A DNA stretch of 64,000 bases from UBA2988 sp965237965. GTDB taxonomy: Bacteria > Gemmatimonadota > Gemmatimonadetes > Longimicrobiales > Gaopeijiaceae. The stretch's first letter is position 1; every line of letters starts with the position of its first letter. Both the position numbers and the translations under genes were made by a program. Shown one piece after another: positions 28,654 through 38,785 of the stretch. A model generated the notes under the pieces. That model saw only the letters and a program-made list of their open reading frames with translations, had not been told where the DNA came from and made no database searches. The DNA lies in assembly GCA_965237965.1 (NCBI GenBank), contig CBDEGT010000003.1, forward strand, positions 1,364,001 through 1,428,000, given 5' to 3'.

Positions 28654-28677
28654 CCCCCGTCACGGCCGGGTCAGCGC
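28647..28677. terminator. Bidirectional hairpin holding both stop codons
   Basis: Positions 28647-28656 and 28668-28677 are perfect 10-bp reverse complements; the loop can add a ccg/cgg pairing. The left arm contains the TGA of the DUF4175-like gene and the right arm contains the stop of the convergent receiver gene. No T run follows on either strand, so it may block read-through or protect both 3' ends rather than act as a classical terminator. Confidence 0.5.
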
Positions 28678-29084
28678 GACAGCGCCTCCCGCACGGCACC
28701 CTCGAGCCCGTCGAGGCTGAAGGGCTTGAACAGAAAGCTCACCTCGGCCACCTGGACGCCGCGGCGAATGACCTCGTCCTCCGTGTAGGCCGACATGTAG
28801 AGCAAGCGCGTCTCGGGACGCTCCTCGCTGATCCGCTCGGCCAGTTCGCGCCCGTTCATGCCGGGCATCACGACGTCGGTGAGCAGCAAGTGGAGAGGAC
28901 CGTCGTGCGCGCGGGCCACCCTCAGCGCCTCTGCCCCTTCCCCGGCCTGGAGAACATGGTAGCCTGCACGGGCCAGCACCTTGGACGCCACCTCGCGCAC
29001 CCCCGGGTCGTCGTCCACCACGAGTACCACGGGCGGGCCGGCGTCCGGAAGTCCAGAGCCGGTGGCGGCGTTGGGTTCGATCAC
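28671..29084 (-). CDS. Single-domain response regulator (CheY-like)
   Basis: 137 residues, ATG start. Receiver landmarks are complete: acidic pair in VVDDDPG (Asp24-26), phospho-acceptor Asp70 in LLTDVVMPGMNG, Ser98 in YMSAY, and Lys120 in FKPF. The sequence style (YMSAYTEDE) resembles receiver domains attached to hybrid kinases. No output domain is present and no kinase lies nearby, so it works by protein contact or as part of a phosphorelay encoded elsewhere. Confidence 0.9.
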   Translation of the reverse strand: MIEPNAATGSGLPDAGPPVVLVVDDDPGVREVASKVLARAGYHVLQAGEGAEALRVARAHDGPLHLLLTDVVMPGMNGRELAERISEERPETRLLYMSAYTEDEVIRRGVQVAEVSFLFKPFSLDGLEGAVREALSR

Positions 29085-29274
29085 AGGACGGCCTCCTCAA
29101 GCTACCAGATTCGATCAATCTAACGAGGAGTCGCCCGATGTCGCAGGATTCTTCTCCGAGCCCCACCGCAGGACCCCACAGGGCAGCGCCTATCATTCTT
29201 TCTTCTTCTGCCCGGGACCGGACCGGGAAATCGATCGAGCAAACGAGTCATTCACCTATGCTTCCGCCAGTCCG

Positions 29275-30957
<1,683 letters not shown>

Positions 30958-31120
30958 GCCGGGCTCACAAGAATCCTCGGCGGCGGGTCCGGAATCGGTG
31001 TGCACAGGATGCGGGGCCCGTCCCGACGTTGTTAGATTGGTTCTTGCCGTGGGTCCACCCTCGCGAGGCGGCCGGCGGCAGCGGAGCCAGTTTCCCCGTG
31101 TCCCCAAGTCCGCCGAGTCC

Positions 31121-31657
31121 ATGACCCCAGGTGATGCTGACACCTCACCCCAAAAGGCTGTGAATTCTCGGAAGCCGCCCGGCGCAGAGGCGGCGGACCT
31201 GGTCGCGGAAGTGCTGGAGGACGCAGCCCGCCGGGAGAAGGCTCGCGCCCGCCGCGAGGAGCCGACGGTCGGCCGAACCCGTCAGCGTGTCGTGGCCGTC
31301 TCACTGCCCCTGGCGGGGGCGTTCTCCTGCTACCTCTGGTTCGGAAACCCGGCGTGGGTCGCGCCGAATGTGCCTGACCCGGTCACCACCGAGACGGCGG
31401 AGGCGGGCCTGCGCATCGCAATGTTCTTCGAAGCACAGAAAATCGAGAACTTCCGTCGTGAGAACGGACGCTTCCCGGACACTCTGGAGGAGACGGGATC
31501 GGCACCGCCCGAGATGACCTACGAGCGGATCGACGCACGCACCTACCTGCTGGTCGGGGAGAGCCGTGGCGTGACGCTGACGTTCAACTCGGAGGAGCCG
31601 CTCCAGCAGTTCCTAGGCGACGCCATGGCTCAGCTCGGCATCAGGAGGGGCGGATGA
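31121..31657 (+). CDS. Single-TM protein paired with a pseudopilin (copy 1)
   Basis: About 178 residues from ATG 31121. A charged N-terminal half (Ala/Arg/Glu-rich, probably cytoplasmic) precedes one TM helix (VVAVSLPLAGAFSCYLWFG) and a periplasmic domain with ETAEAGLRIAMFFEAQKIENF and TYERIDARTYLLVG. No known family was recognised. The same layout and motifs recur in the protein at 32161, each directly upstream of a pseudopilin with ATGA overlap, so it is likely a partner of the pilin-like product. Confidence 0.7.
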   Translation: MTPGDADTSPQKAVNSRKPPGAEAADLVAEVLEDAARREKARARREEPTVGRTRQRVVAVSLPLAGAFSCYLWFGNPAWVAPNVPDPVTTETAEAGLRIAMFFEAQKIENFRRENGRFPDTLEETGSAPPEMTYERIDARTYLLVGESRGVTLTFNSEEPLQQFLGDAMAQLGIRRGG

Positions 31658-32124
31658 GCGCACGCGGATTGGTATCGGCTGAATGTGGGCGCGCCGCTCG
31701 AGGGACGCGCCGGGGGGGATTCACCCTGATAGAGCTGGTGCTGGTGGTCGTCATCGTCAGCATTTTGGCTGCGTTCGCGATTCCGAACTATCAGATTGTC
31801 GTTGTACGTGCCCGGGCTGCCGACCTGCTCGCCCGAATCGACGTCGTCAACGTCGCCGTGCAGAGCTACCTCTCGGACACCAATGCATGGCCGGGTGAGG
31901 CCGCCGCAGGCGCGGTTCCGCCAGACCTGGTCAGCTTCCTTCCCGAGAACTTCAGCTTCAGCGGCGAGGACTTCGAGCTCGACTGGGAGAACGCCGGGGG
32001 GCTGGTCGGGATCGGGATCGTCACGGACAACGAACCGCTCGGCAACGCACTGCTGGACGTGGCCGGGCCCGGGCGTTGGTTCGTGTCCGGAAACCGCTAC
32101 GTCTTCATCCTCGAAACCGGCTGA
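31654..32124 (+). CDS. Type II/IV pseudopilin (copy 1)
   Basis: 156 residues, ATG overlapping the upstream stop. A basic leader ends in RRGG, with prepilin peptidase cleavage before FTLIELVLVVVIV; Glu5 of the mature protein is present. A hydrophobic helix, a short linker and a small globular domain (LDWENAGG, GRWFVSGNRYVFILE) follow. This is the GspG/PilE-like class, probably a minor subunit of a type II secretion or type IV pilus machine whose assembly genes are not in the window. Confidence 0.85.
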   Translation: MSARGLVSAECGRAARGTRRGGFTLIELVLVVVIVSILAAFAIPNYQIVVVRARAADLLARIDVVNVAVQSYLSDTNAWPGEAAAGAVPPDLVSFLPENFSFSGEDFELDWENAGGLVGIGIVTDNEPLGNALLDVAGPGRWFVSGNRYVFILETG

Positions 32125-32160
32125 TCCGAGTCAGGACAGCCCTCTCGCCCCATCCCCCGA

Positions 32161-32676
32161 GTGACTATGCCGGACAGCGAGCCCCCACTCGATCGGAGGG
32201 ATCTCTCCGACGAGAAGGAGCGCCTGCGCGCCATCGAGGACGTCCTGCGCGACCAGGGGCGGCGCGAGGTCCTGCGGGATATCGTCTACCGCTACCCGCG
32301 GACCCGAGTGCGTGCGCGGGTGACCGCTGGGATGCTCGCCGTGACGGCGCTGGCAGCCTGGTTCATTCCTGTGCCGGGGCTCCGGCCCGAGATTCCCTTT
32401 CCGATCCCTCCTGCGGAAGAGGAGGCCGGCCTCCGCCTCGCCACGTGGATCCAGGTCCAACAGGTGGAGGCGTTCCGCCGACGGCGGGGGCGACTCCCGG
32501 ACGTGCTCCGCGAAGCCGGGGAGCCCCTGCCGGGAATGAGCTACGAGCGCATCGACGCCCGAGCCTACCGGCTGACGGGCGCCACCGAGCGCGTGGCGAT
32601 CACCTGGACTTCGACCGACTCGACCGACACCCGCCTGAGAGACTCGGCGGAGCGGCTCCGCGGTCTCCGGCCATGA
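32161..32676 (+). CDS. Single-TM protein paired with a pseudopilin (copy 2)
   Basis: 171 residues from GTG 32161; ATG 32167 is equally possible. It has a charged cytoplasmic start (RAIEDVLRDQGRREVLRD), a TM helix (VTAGMLAVTALAAWFIPVP) and a periplasmic part with EEAGLRLATWIQVQQVEAF and SYERIDARAYRLTG that matches the protein at 31121 position by position. It looks like a duplicated gene that has diverged. Its end overlaps the second pseudopilin (ATGA). Confidence 0.7.
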   Translation: MTMPDSEPPLDRRDLSDEKERLRAIEDVLRDQGRREVLRDIVYRYPRTRVRARVTAGMLAVTALAAWFIPVPGLRPEIPFPIPPAEEEAGLRLATWIQVQQVEAFRRRRGRLPDVLREAGEPLPGMSYERIDARAYRLTGATERVAITWTSTDSTDTRLRDSAERLRGLRP

Positions 32677-33146
32677 TGACCGGCCCTCTCTTCCAGCGCA
32701 GCCGCGGTGGCTTCACACTCGTGGAAGCGGTAATGGTCGCAGCCGTAATCAGCATTCTTGCGCGCATCGCACTGCCAAACGTTCAGGAGTCGATCACGCG
32801 CGCGCATGCGGAGGCAGCCCTCGTCGACATCCAGGTGGTGCGCACGGCGGCAGCGGCCTACTACGCTCGGTCGAACGAGTGGCCGGCCGAAGCTCCGGCG
32901 GGCGTGGTTCCACCCGAGATCGAGCAGGATCTGCCGGAGGGGTTCACGTTCGAGCGCGGCACCTATCAGCTGGACTGGGAGCGCTGGGCACTGCTGGACG
33001 GGCTCCCCAGCGGAGCCGGCCCCGAGGTGCTACTGGGGATTGCGATTGCCACCGAGGACGAAATGCTTGGCAACGCCGTGGCGGCACTGATGGGCGACCG
33101 AGGTTGGTACAGCCTGGGCCACACAGCGACGTTCCTGATCCAGTAG
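32673..33146 (+). CDS. Type II/IV pseudopilin (copy 2)
   Basis: About 157 residues from ATG 32673, overlapping the upstream stop. The prepilin motif is RSRGG before FTLVEAVMVAAVI, with Glu5 present. The globular part (YYARSNEWPAEAPAGVVPPE, YQLDWERW, GRGWYSLGH-like end) parallels copy 1. Together the four genes 31121-33146 form a tandem duplication of a two-gene unit. A short, weak hairpin follows the stop at 33151-33165. Confidence 0.83.
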   Translation: MMTGPLFQRSRGGFTLVEAVMVAAVISILARIALPNVQESITRAHAEAALVDIQVVRTAAAAYYARSNEWPAEAPAGVVPPEIEQDLPEGFTFERGTYQLDWERWALLDGLPSGAGPEVLLGIAIATEDEMLGNAVAALMGDRGWYSLGHTATFLIQ

Positions 33147-33207
33147 GGCCGACGTCGCAGCGACGTTTCGCGTCCGCAAGGACCGGGGCTCTCCGCCGAA
33201 GGAGGAA

Positions 33208-34128
33208 TCACGGGACCCCTTCGGCAGGCCAGAGCCAGGCCGCGCCTCGCACGCCGCTAGCGTCGCCCCAACGGTTGAGCACCACTCGCGTGGCGACCCG
33301 ATCCGTGAACACCCACGCAGGGAGCGCCGCAGCAACCCGGTCAGCCAGCTCCGGCAGGTTCGAGACCCCCCCGCCCAGGACGATCACGTCGGGATCGAGC
33401 ACGTTGATGACGGTGGCGAGCCCGCGCGCCAAGCGGTCGACGTACCGCTCCAGGGTCGCCACAGCGTCCTGCTCGCCCGCCGCGGCAGCCGCCCCGATCT
33501 TCGGCCCCGCAAGCCGCTCGCCGGTGGCGCCCTCGTGGTCGCGCTCGAGCGAGGGGCCCGAGCAGAACGTCTCGATACATCCCCGCTTTCCGCAGTAGCA
33601 AGACGGGCCCGGACGCTCCGTGTCACGGGGCCAGGGGAGAGGGTTGTGACCCCACTCCCCGGCGATGCGACCGACTCCGCTGAACATGCGGCCGCCGATC
33701 ACGACCCCCCCGCCCACCCCGGTACCGAGGATCACGCCGAAGACGACTTCCGCTCCAGCGGCCGCACCATCGACCGACTCGGACAAGGCGAAACAGTTGG
33801 CGTCGTTCATCACCCGCACGGGACGCTCCAACCGGCGCGACAGGTCCGCCGACAGATCCTGGCCGTTCAGCCAGACCGAGTTCGCGTTCTTGATCCGCCC
33901 GGTCTGGAAGGAAACGGCGCCCGGGATGCCCACCCCGATCGTGCCGGGCTCTCCGGCCGCCTTGTCTGCCGCCCGGACGAGCGTTGCGACCGCATCTACT
34001 GCACCGGCATACGAGGGCGGCGTAGCGATCCTCGCACGGTGGACCTCGGCACCCGCGCGATCGAGTGCCACCGCCGCGATCTTGGTACCTCCCAGGTCGA
34101 CTCCGATCCGGACGCGCTTACCTCTCAT
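33208..34128 (-). CDS. ROK-family sugar kinase (fructokinase/glucokinase-like)
   Basis: 306 residues, ATG start. ATP-binding start IGVDLGGTKIAAVALD, catalytic Asp in VMNDANCFALSE, GTGVGGGVVI, EWGHNPLPWP, and the ROK zinc site CYCGKRGCIET with His upstream. The CIETFCSGP context is frequent in fructokinase (Mak)-like members. It phosphorylates a hexose in the cytoplasm; the exact sugar is not determinable. It faces away from the interrupted S30AE gene. Confidence 0.87.
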   Translation of the reverse strand: MRGKRVRIGVDLGGTKIAAVALDRAGAEVHRARIATPPSYAGAVDAVATLVRAADKAAGEPGTIGVGIPGAVSFQTGRIKNANSVWLNGQDLSADLSRRLERPVRVMNDANCFALSESVDGAAAGAEVVFGVILGTGVGGGVVIGGRMFSGVGRIAGEWGHNPLPWPRDTERPGPSCYCGKRGCIETFCSGPSLERDHEGATGERLAGPKIGAAAAAGEQDAVATLERYVDRLARGLATVINVLDPDVIVLGGGVSNLPELADRVAAALPAWVFTDRVATRVVLNRWGDASGVRGAAWLWPAEGVP

Positions 34129-34463
34129 GGGGCCCCGGAATCCGACCGCCCGGCGAGGTACGGCTCGGCGTTCGCCACGAGTTGCCGGACCCGGGGCGCC
34201 CGGATCGACGACCCTCCGTGGCTGCAGGCATCCAGCTCGGGACCGCGGCTCACCGCCAGCCGGGGGCGGGAAAGGGTGGACCGTGGATCACGTTCGGGGT
34301 ACATCCGAGGAAGTTGGAGCCTCGCGCCCCGCTCGGCACGGTGGGCACGCCTCGCGGGCCTTCCGACGACGGTATGACCCTGCAACCAGCCGGAGGCCCT
34401 GTGGACGTCCCAGCCGAGATCGCCTTCCGCAACATCGAGCCCACCGATGCGCTCAGGGAACTA

Positions 34464-34479
34464 GGGCCTGTTAACACTA
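34464..34479 (+). repeat. Left terminal inverted repeat of the IS
   Basis: 16 bp (gggcctgttaacacta) exactly complementary to 35262-35277; contains the palindrome gttaac. Confidence 0.92.
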
Positions 34480-34506
34480 AAGGCCCATTTGTATTATATT
34501 GGGGCT

Positions 34507-35264
34507 ATGAAAATCACAGAGTCCCAATATCGTCGGATAGAGGCTTGCTTTCCACGTCAGCGCGGCAATGTGAGCTTCTCCAATCTCGAAGTGCTTAACG
34601 CGATCCTGTATGTGGCCGAGCACGGCTGCAAGTGGCGCGGGTTGCCTGCGCGCTTCGGTAACTGGCATACGATCTACACCCGAATGAATCGCTGGGCCAG
34701 GGCAGGTGTGCTGGATCGTGTCTTTGCGGCCCTGCAGGACGAGCAGATCATCCGGATCAAGATCGAAGCGCTGTCGCTCGACAGTACGATCGTCAAAGTG
34801 CACCCTGATGGCACCGGCGCGCTAAAAAAAACGGCCCGCAGGCCATCGGGAAGTCGCGTGGAGGCTGGACCACCAAGATTCATATGGTTGCCGCAGATGC
34901 TCGAACCGCGATAACCTTCTCGCTATCGCCAGGCCACAACCACGACGCACCCGAAGGACGCGAACTGCTACGCATGTTGAAGCCGGTACACTCCACTGTG
35001 TCGATGATCATGGACCGGGCCTACGAGGGGGCCGAAACACGGCAATTGGTGTTGGAGCTGGGGTTTACGCCGGTCGTGCCACCCAAACAGGGCCGTGTTA
35101 GCCCGTGGCAGTACGATCGAATCATGTATCGCCGTCGCAACGAAATAGAGCGGTTATTTCGGCGACTCAAAGGCTTCAGAAGAATCTTCTCCCGCTTTGA
35201 CAAGCTCGACGTGATGTTCACGGCCTTCATCCACTTTGCGCTCATCGTCGAGGCTCTCAGATAG
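34507..35264 (+). CDS. IS5-family transposase, made by -1 frameshifting
   Basis: The first frame (ATG 34507 to 34914) carries the DUF4096-type N-terminus (RRIEACFP, NAILYVAEHGCKWRGLP) and the first catalytic Asp in LDSTIVKVHPDGTGA. A run of eight A at 34824-34831 allows a -1 slip into the second frame (KKNGPQAIGKSRGGWTTKIH, second Asp in IMDRAYEGA, Glu in RRNEIERLFRRLKGFRR). The complete DDE triad exists only in the fused product of about 252 residues. The TAG stop is inside the right terminal repeat. Confidence 0.9.
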
Positions 35265-35277
35265 TGTTAACAGGCCC
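35262..35277 (-). repeat. Right terminal inverted repeat of the IS
   Basis: 16 bp complementary to the left end; the transposase stop codon (35262-35264) is part of it. Confidence 0.92.
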
Positions 35278-35681
35278 TAAGTCAAGAAGGAATCCAGACC
35301 CTCGAGAGGGTCCACCCGAGACTGACAAGTTGTCGGGTGATGGTCGAGGAGGTTACCCGCGGAATACCGCACGTGCGGCTGGATATCGGAATCCCGGGGA
35401 GTGAGCTGGTCGTCAACCGCGAACTGCCCGTGGACGCGCCTAATCGCGAGATGATCCAGGTAGTGCGCGACGCGTTCGACATTGCCCGCCGTCAGCTCCG
35501 AGAGCACCGCAAGCGGCGATCGCTCGACCGAGCGGACGAGGGCCGCCGAAATGGAGGGGGTGCCGCCGTCTGAGCCGCCCCTGCACTCTCCGGGACATCG
35601 ACCCAGCATCGCGGGGCCAGTCCGGTCGCTGAGACCCGGAGTCGAGGCTCACCAAGCGCGCGCGGCTCCCCGCCCAGGACG

Positions 35682-37016
35682 CTAGAACTTTGTGCGTATC
35701 TCACCCACTGTCTGTAAGCCGGCCGCGACTTCCGGGATGATCCCCATCCTCCGGTAGATCGGCCATACCACCTCCCGCAGTGCAGGAAGCTGGCGCCAAA
35801 ACCAGAATGAGAGTAGTAGGCATGCGGCGCCTCCCACGCCCACCGTAACGGGAGCCCCGATCTTGTCTGCCAGCGCTCCTCCGAGGAGAGCGCCGACCGG
35901 ATACAAGCCGAAGAAGGCCATCGCGTAGAGCGACATCACTCGGCCCCGCTTCCCCTCCTCGACGAGGGTCTGGATGATTGTGTTCATGCTCGCAGTGGCA
36001 ATCATGACCCCGAAGCCGGCGGACACGAGTAGCGCCGCCGAGAGCCACGCGTTACGCGACAGAGAGAAGCCGATCAACGCAGCCCCGAAGAGAAAGAGGG
36101 CGCGCGGAATAGCCGTTCCAAGTCCCCGAACCGTGTCGCGAGACGCGAGCGTCAGCGCCCCGACCAGCGCGCCAAGTCCCGCCGATGCCGTCAGCAATCC
36201 GAGGGTGGTCGCGTCCCCCCCGAGGACGTCACGAGCGAAGGCGGGGAGCAGCACGGTGTATGGAATACCCACGACCGAGATCATCGCGAGCAACATCAGA
36301 ATCGCTCGGATCGGCCGGAAGCCGAACGCGTACCGGAACCCTTCACCCATCGTGCGCAAGACCGAGCTCCGGCCTCGGCTTCCCTGATCGCGTAGCTCCA
36401 CCGCCTGAAGGGCCCACAGAACCGCCCCGTAGCTGAGCGCGTTGAGGACGAACACGAGCCCCTCGCCGACCAGCCCGATGAGCACCCCGGCCACCGCAGG
36501 CCCGATCAGCCGTGCCCCATTGAAGATCGATGAATTGAGCGCGATCGCATTGGGCAAATCCCCCGAGCCGCGCACGAGCCGGACAAGAAGAGCCTGGCGC
36601 GCGGGAACCTCGAAGCCGCTCGCGATGCCCAGCCAGATCGACAGTCCGATCAGGTGCCAAACCTGCACCGCGCCCGTGAGAACCAGGCCGGCCAGCACGA
36701 AGGCCTGAAGCATGGACGCCAGCTGCGCCGCCAGCACCATGCGATGCCGGCTCCAGCGGTCCGCCAGTGCGCCGGCGACAGCTGCCACCAGAAACGTCGG
36801 AAACTGGGAGCAGAACGCAACCGCGCCGAGGACGACCGTCGAGCCGGTGAGCCTATAGACCAACCAGCTCATGGCGACCCGCTGCATCCAGGTTCCGATT
36901 AGCGAAACGCACTGCCCGACGAGGAAGAGCCAGAGGTCCCGATGCCGTAGGGCCCGCAGCGAAAAGCGGACGCGATCGAGCACGGACGGCGGCACCTCCA
37001 GACGGGCGGTCGACAA
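35682..37016 (-). CDS. MFS transporter (EntS/TMEffector-like)
   Basis: 444 residues with about 12 TM helices. The start region FLVGQCVSLIGTWMQRVAMSWLVYRLTGS and the loop GALADRWSRHRMV, followed by GPAVAGVLIG, are typical of the PF05977 group of MFS exporters (EntS and relatives). They export siderophores or other small molecules. The substrate cannot be read from sequence. It is divergent from the DASS transporter gene, with about 215 nt between. Confidence 0.87.
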   Translation of the reverse strand: MSTARLEVPPSVLDRVRFSLRALRHRDLWLFLVGQCVSLIGTWMQRVAMSWLVYRLTGSTVVLGAVAFCSQFPTFLVAAVAGALADRWSRHRMVLAAQLASMLQAFVLAGLVLTGAVQVWHLIGLSIWLGIASGFEVPARQALLVRLVRGSGDLPNAIALNSSIFNGARLIGPAVAGVLIGLVGEGLVFVLNALSYGAVLWALQAVELRDQGSRGRSSVLRTMGEGFRYAFGFRPIRAILMLLAMISVVGIPYTVLLPAFARDVLGGDATTLGLLTASAGLGALVGALTLASRDTVRGLGTAIPRALFLFGAALIGFSLSRNAWLSAALLVSAGFGVMIATASMNTIIQTLVEEGKRGRVMSLYAMAFFGLYPVGALLGGALADKIGAPVTVGVGGAACLLLSFWFWRQLPALREVVWPIYRRMGIIPEVAAGLQTVGEIRTKF

Positions 37017-37232
37017 ACGGGTTGAGGGGCGGGTACCCCCCTCTTATCCGAAGGACCCACCGCGCATGCATGACAGACCGCACGCGTGACGCCGCGCCGC
37101 CTGGATCGCTTGCACCGAAGCGGCGGCGCCCGCCAGTATGGGCCGCGACCCACCCGACCGCCTCCCACGCGCGCCATCGGCGTACGCCGTCGGAGCCCCG
37201 ACCAGCACGCACCCGAACCCCGACCACTAGGC

Positions 37233-38720
37233 ATGAGTGACACCGACCTCGACCCGGGCGGCAACGCAACACCCACCCGCAGGGCAGGGTTGATCCTCGG
37301 GGCCGCAGCATTCCTCGTCATGAGGGTTGTCCCCGGGCCCGCATCACTGGAGCCCGCGGGCTGGGCCACGGCGTCGGTGACGATCCTGATGGCCGTCTGG
37401 TGGTTGACGGAGGCAGTGCCGATTCCGGTCACCGCGCTCATCCCACTGGCCCTCTTCCCTACGTTGGGCCTGACGAACATGCAAGAGGCGGCGGCGCCCT
37501 ACGCGAACGAGGTGATCTTCCTCTTCATGGGAGGGTTCTTTCTTGCCAAGGCGCTGGAAAAGTGGGGTCTGCACAAGCGCATTGCCCTTTCGATCGTTGC
37601 GACCATGGGTGCCTCTCCCAGGCGTGTGCTTCTCGGCTTCATGGCGGGGACGGCGTTCGTCTCCATGTGGATCAGCAACACCTCTACGGCGGCAATGATG
37701 CTCGCGCCGGCCCTAGCCGTCGGCACCATGCTCCGCCCGGTCGACGGCCCGGGATCGACCGGCCGATACAACTTCGGCATCGCGCTCATGCTCGGTGTCG
37801 CGTACTCCTCCTCGATCGGAGGCGTCGCTACGCTCATCGGCACCCCACCCAATGTGATCTTCGCCGCCGCCGCCCTGGAGATAGCTGACACACGGGTCGG
37901 GTTTCTCGAGTGGATGCTGGTGACGGCTCCGGTTTCGTGGATCATGCTGCTGCTGGCGTGGCTGATTCTCACGCGCGTGTACCCGCCGGAGGAGATTCGC
38001 GGAGATGCGTCGGCCTTGCTGGCCGACCAGCGCGCGCGTCTGGGCCCGATGTCCAGGGGTGAGCGTTTCGTGAGCCTCGTGTTCGCGCTGACCGTGGTCG
38101 CGTGGGTGATGCGTTCGCCCAAGCAGCTCGGAGAGGTCGTGATTCCCGGCATCGCCACATGGCTACCGGGCGTCACCGACGGAACGATCGCGATGTTCTG
38201 CGCGCTCGTGCTCTTCGTCTACCCACTGGACTGGCGGCGGGGCGCCGTCGCACTCGACTGGGAAACGGCGGTGAAGATTCCGTGGGGTGTCCTGCTACTG
38301 TTCGGTGGCGGTCTGTCTTTGGCAGACGCGATGGCCGACACCGGGCTTGCCGCCTGGATCGGCGGCAGCATCGGAGGACTCGCTGGCCTGCCTACGGCCG
38401 CGTTGATCGCGACCGCCGCCGCTCTGTTCATCTTCCTTGGGGAGATCACCTCGAACACCGCGGCCGCGGCGATGGCCATGCCGGTCATGGCCGGGGTCGC
38501 TCTGACCCTCGGGATGAGTCCTGCCGTACTCATGGCCTCCGTCGCGTTTGCCTGCTCCCTCGGGTTCTGCCTGCCCGCTGGAACGCCCCCCAACGCGATC
38601 GTCTTCGGATCGGGCTACCTCACCATAGGCCAGATGGCCCGGGCAGGAATCTGGGTGAACATCATATCCGTCATCATGGTCACTCTGACCGGGACCTTTC
38701 TCTTCCCCCTTATCTTCTAA
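37233..38720 (+). CDS. DASS (SLC13)-family anion:Na+ symporter
   Basis: About 495 residues from ATG 37233; upstream in-frame codons give a low-complexity extension that is unlikely to be protein. Some 11-12 TM helices. Both Na-binding hairpin motifs are present: SNTSTAAMM with the following GGVATLIGTPPN, and TSNTAAAAM with LPAGTPPNAI. WWLTEAVPIPVTAL is a family hallmark. It imports dicarboxylates, sulfate or related anions with sodium. A strong hairpin follows the stop. Confidence 0.9.
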   Translation: MSDTDLDPGGNATPTRRAGLILGAAAFLVMRVVPGPASLEPAGWATASVTILMAVWWLTEAVPIPVTALIPLALFPTLGLTNMQEAAAPYANEVIFLFMGGFFLAKALEKWGLHKRIALSIVATMGASPRRVLLGFMAGTAFVSMWISNTSTAAMMLAPALAVGTMLRPVDGPGSTGRYNFGIALMLGVAYSSSIGGVATLIGTPPNVIFAAAALEIADTRVGFLEWMLVTAPVSWIMLLLAWLILTRVYPPEEIRGDASALLADQRARLGPMSRGERFVSLVFALTVVAWVMRSPKQLGEVVIPGIATWLPGVTDGTIAMFCALVLFVYPLDWRRGAVALDWETAVKIPWGVLLLFGGGLSLADAMADTGLAAWIGGSIGGLAGLPTAALIATAAALFIFLGEITSNTAAAAMAMPVMAGVALTLGMSPAVLMASVAFACSLGFCLPAGTPPNAIVFGSGYLTIGQMARAGIWVNIISVIMVTLTGTFLFPLIF

Positions 38721-38722
38721 CG

Positions 38723-38752
38723 GAGGAGGGCGACCTCACGGCCGCCCTCCTC
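38723..38752. terminator. Hairpin between convergent DASS and exbD genes
   Basis: Perfect 10-bp stem gaggagggcg / cgccctcctc with a 10-nt loop, starting 2 nt after the DASS stop and 34 nt before the exbD stop on the other strand. It can serve both directions; no clear T run is present. Confidence 0.6.
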
Positions 38753-38785
38753 TCCACACCAGAACAAACGCACGCCGTACGACGC

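Larger units (their letters stand above)
34464..35277 (+). mobile_element. IS5-family (IS427-like) insertion sequence, 814 bp
   Basis: Perfect 16-bp terminal inverted repeats (gggcctgttaacacta at 34464-34479 and its complement at 35262-35277) bound a two-frame transposase. A TA pair on each side (34462-34463, 35278-35279) is the likely target duplication. Base composition and codon use are clearly less GC-rich than the surroundings, showing recent arrival. Ends, frames and frameshift site all look intact, so the element may be active. Confidence 0.92.
34374..35573 (+). pseudogene. S30AE/HPF-RaiA-like ribosome-associated gene split by an IS
   Basis: The 5' part (34374-34463) encodes MTLQPAGGPVDVPAEIAF then RNIEPTDALREL; the 3' part (35280-35573) continues SQEGIQTLERVHPRLTS, VMVEEVTRGIPHVRLDI, GSELVVNRELP and ends in RRNGGGAAV. 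Removing the IS and one TA copy joins the two parts in frame to about 128 residues. The pattern (ALREL, LERVHPRLTSCRV, elvVNRE) matches the S30AE fold of short HPF/RaiA-like proteins that bind idle ribosomes. With the IS in place no full product can be made. The start lacks a good Shine-Dalgarno, so its exact position is uncertain. Confidence 0.75.

Noticed and set aside
33151..33165. Short hairpin (acgtcgc / gcgacgt) after the second pseudopilin
   Set aside because: Only about 6 bp can pair and there is no real T run; too weak to call.
34125..34385. Minus-strand frame of 86 codons ending in an ATGA overlap with the ROK kinase gene
   Set aside because: Overlap is suggestive, but the sequence is Arg/Ser-rich without motifs and it lies antisense to the start of the S30AE gene.
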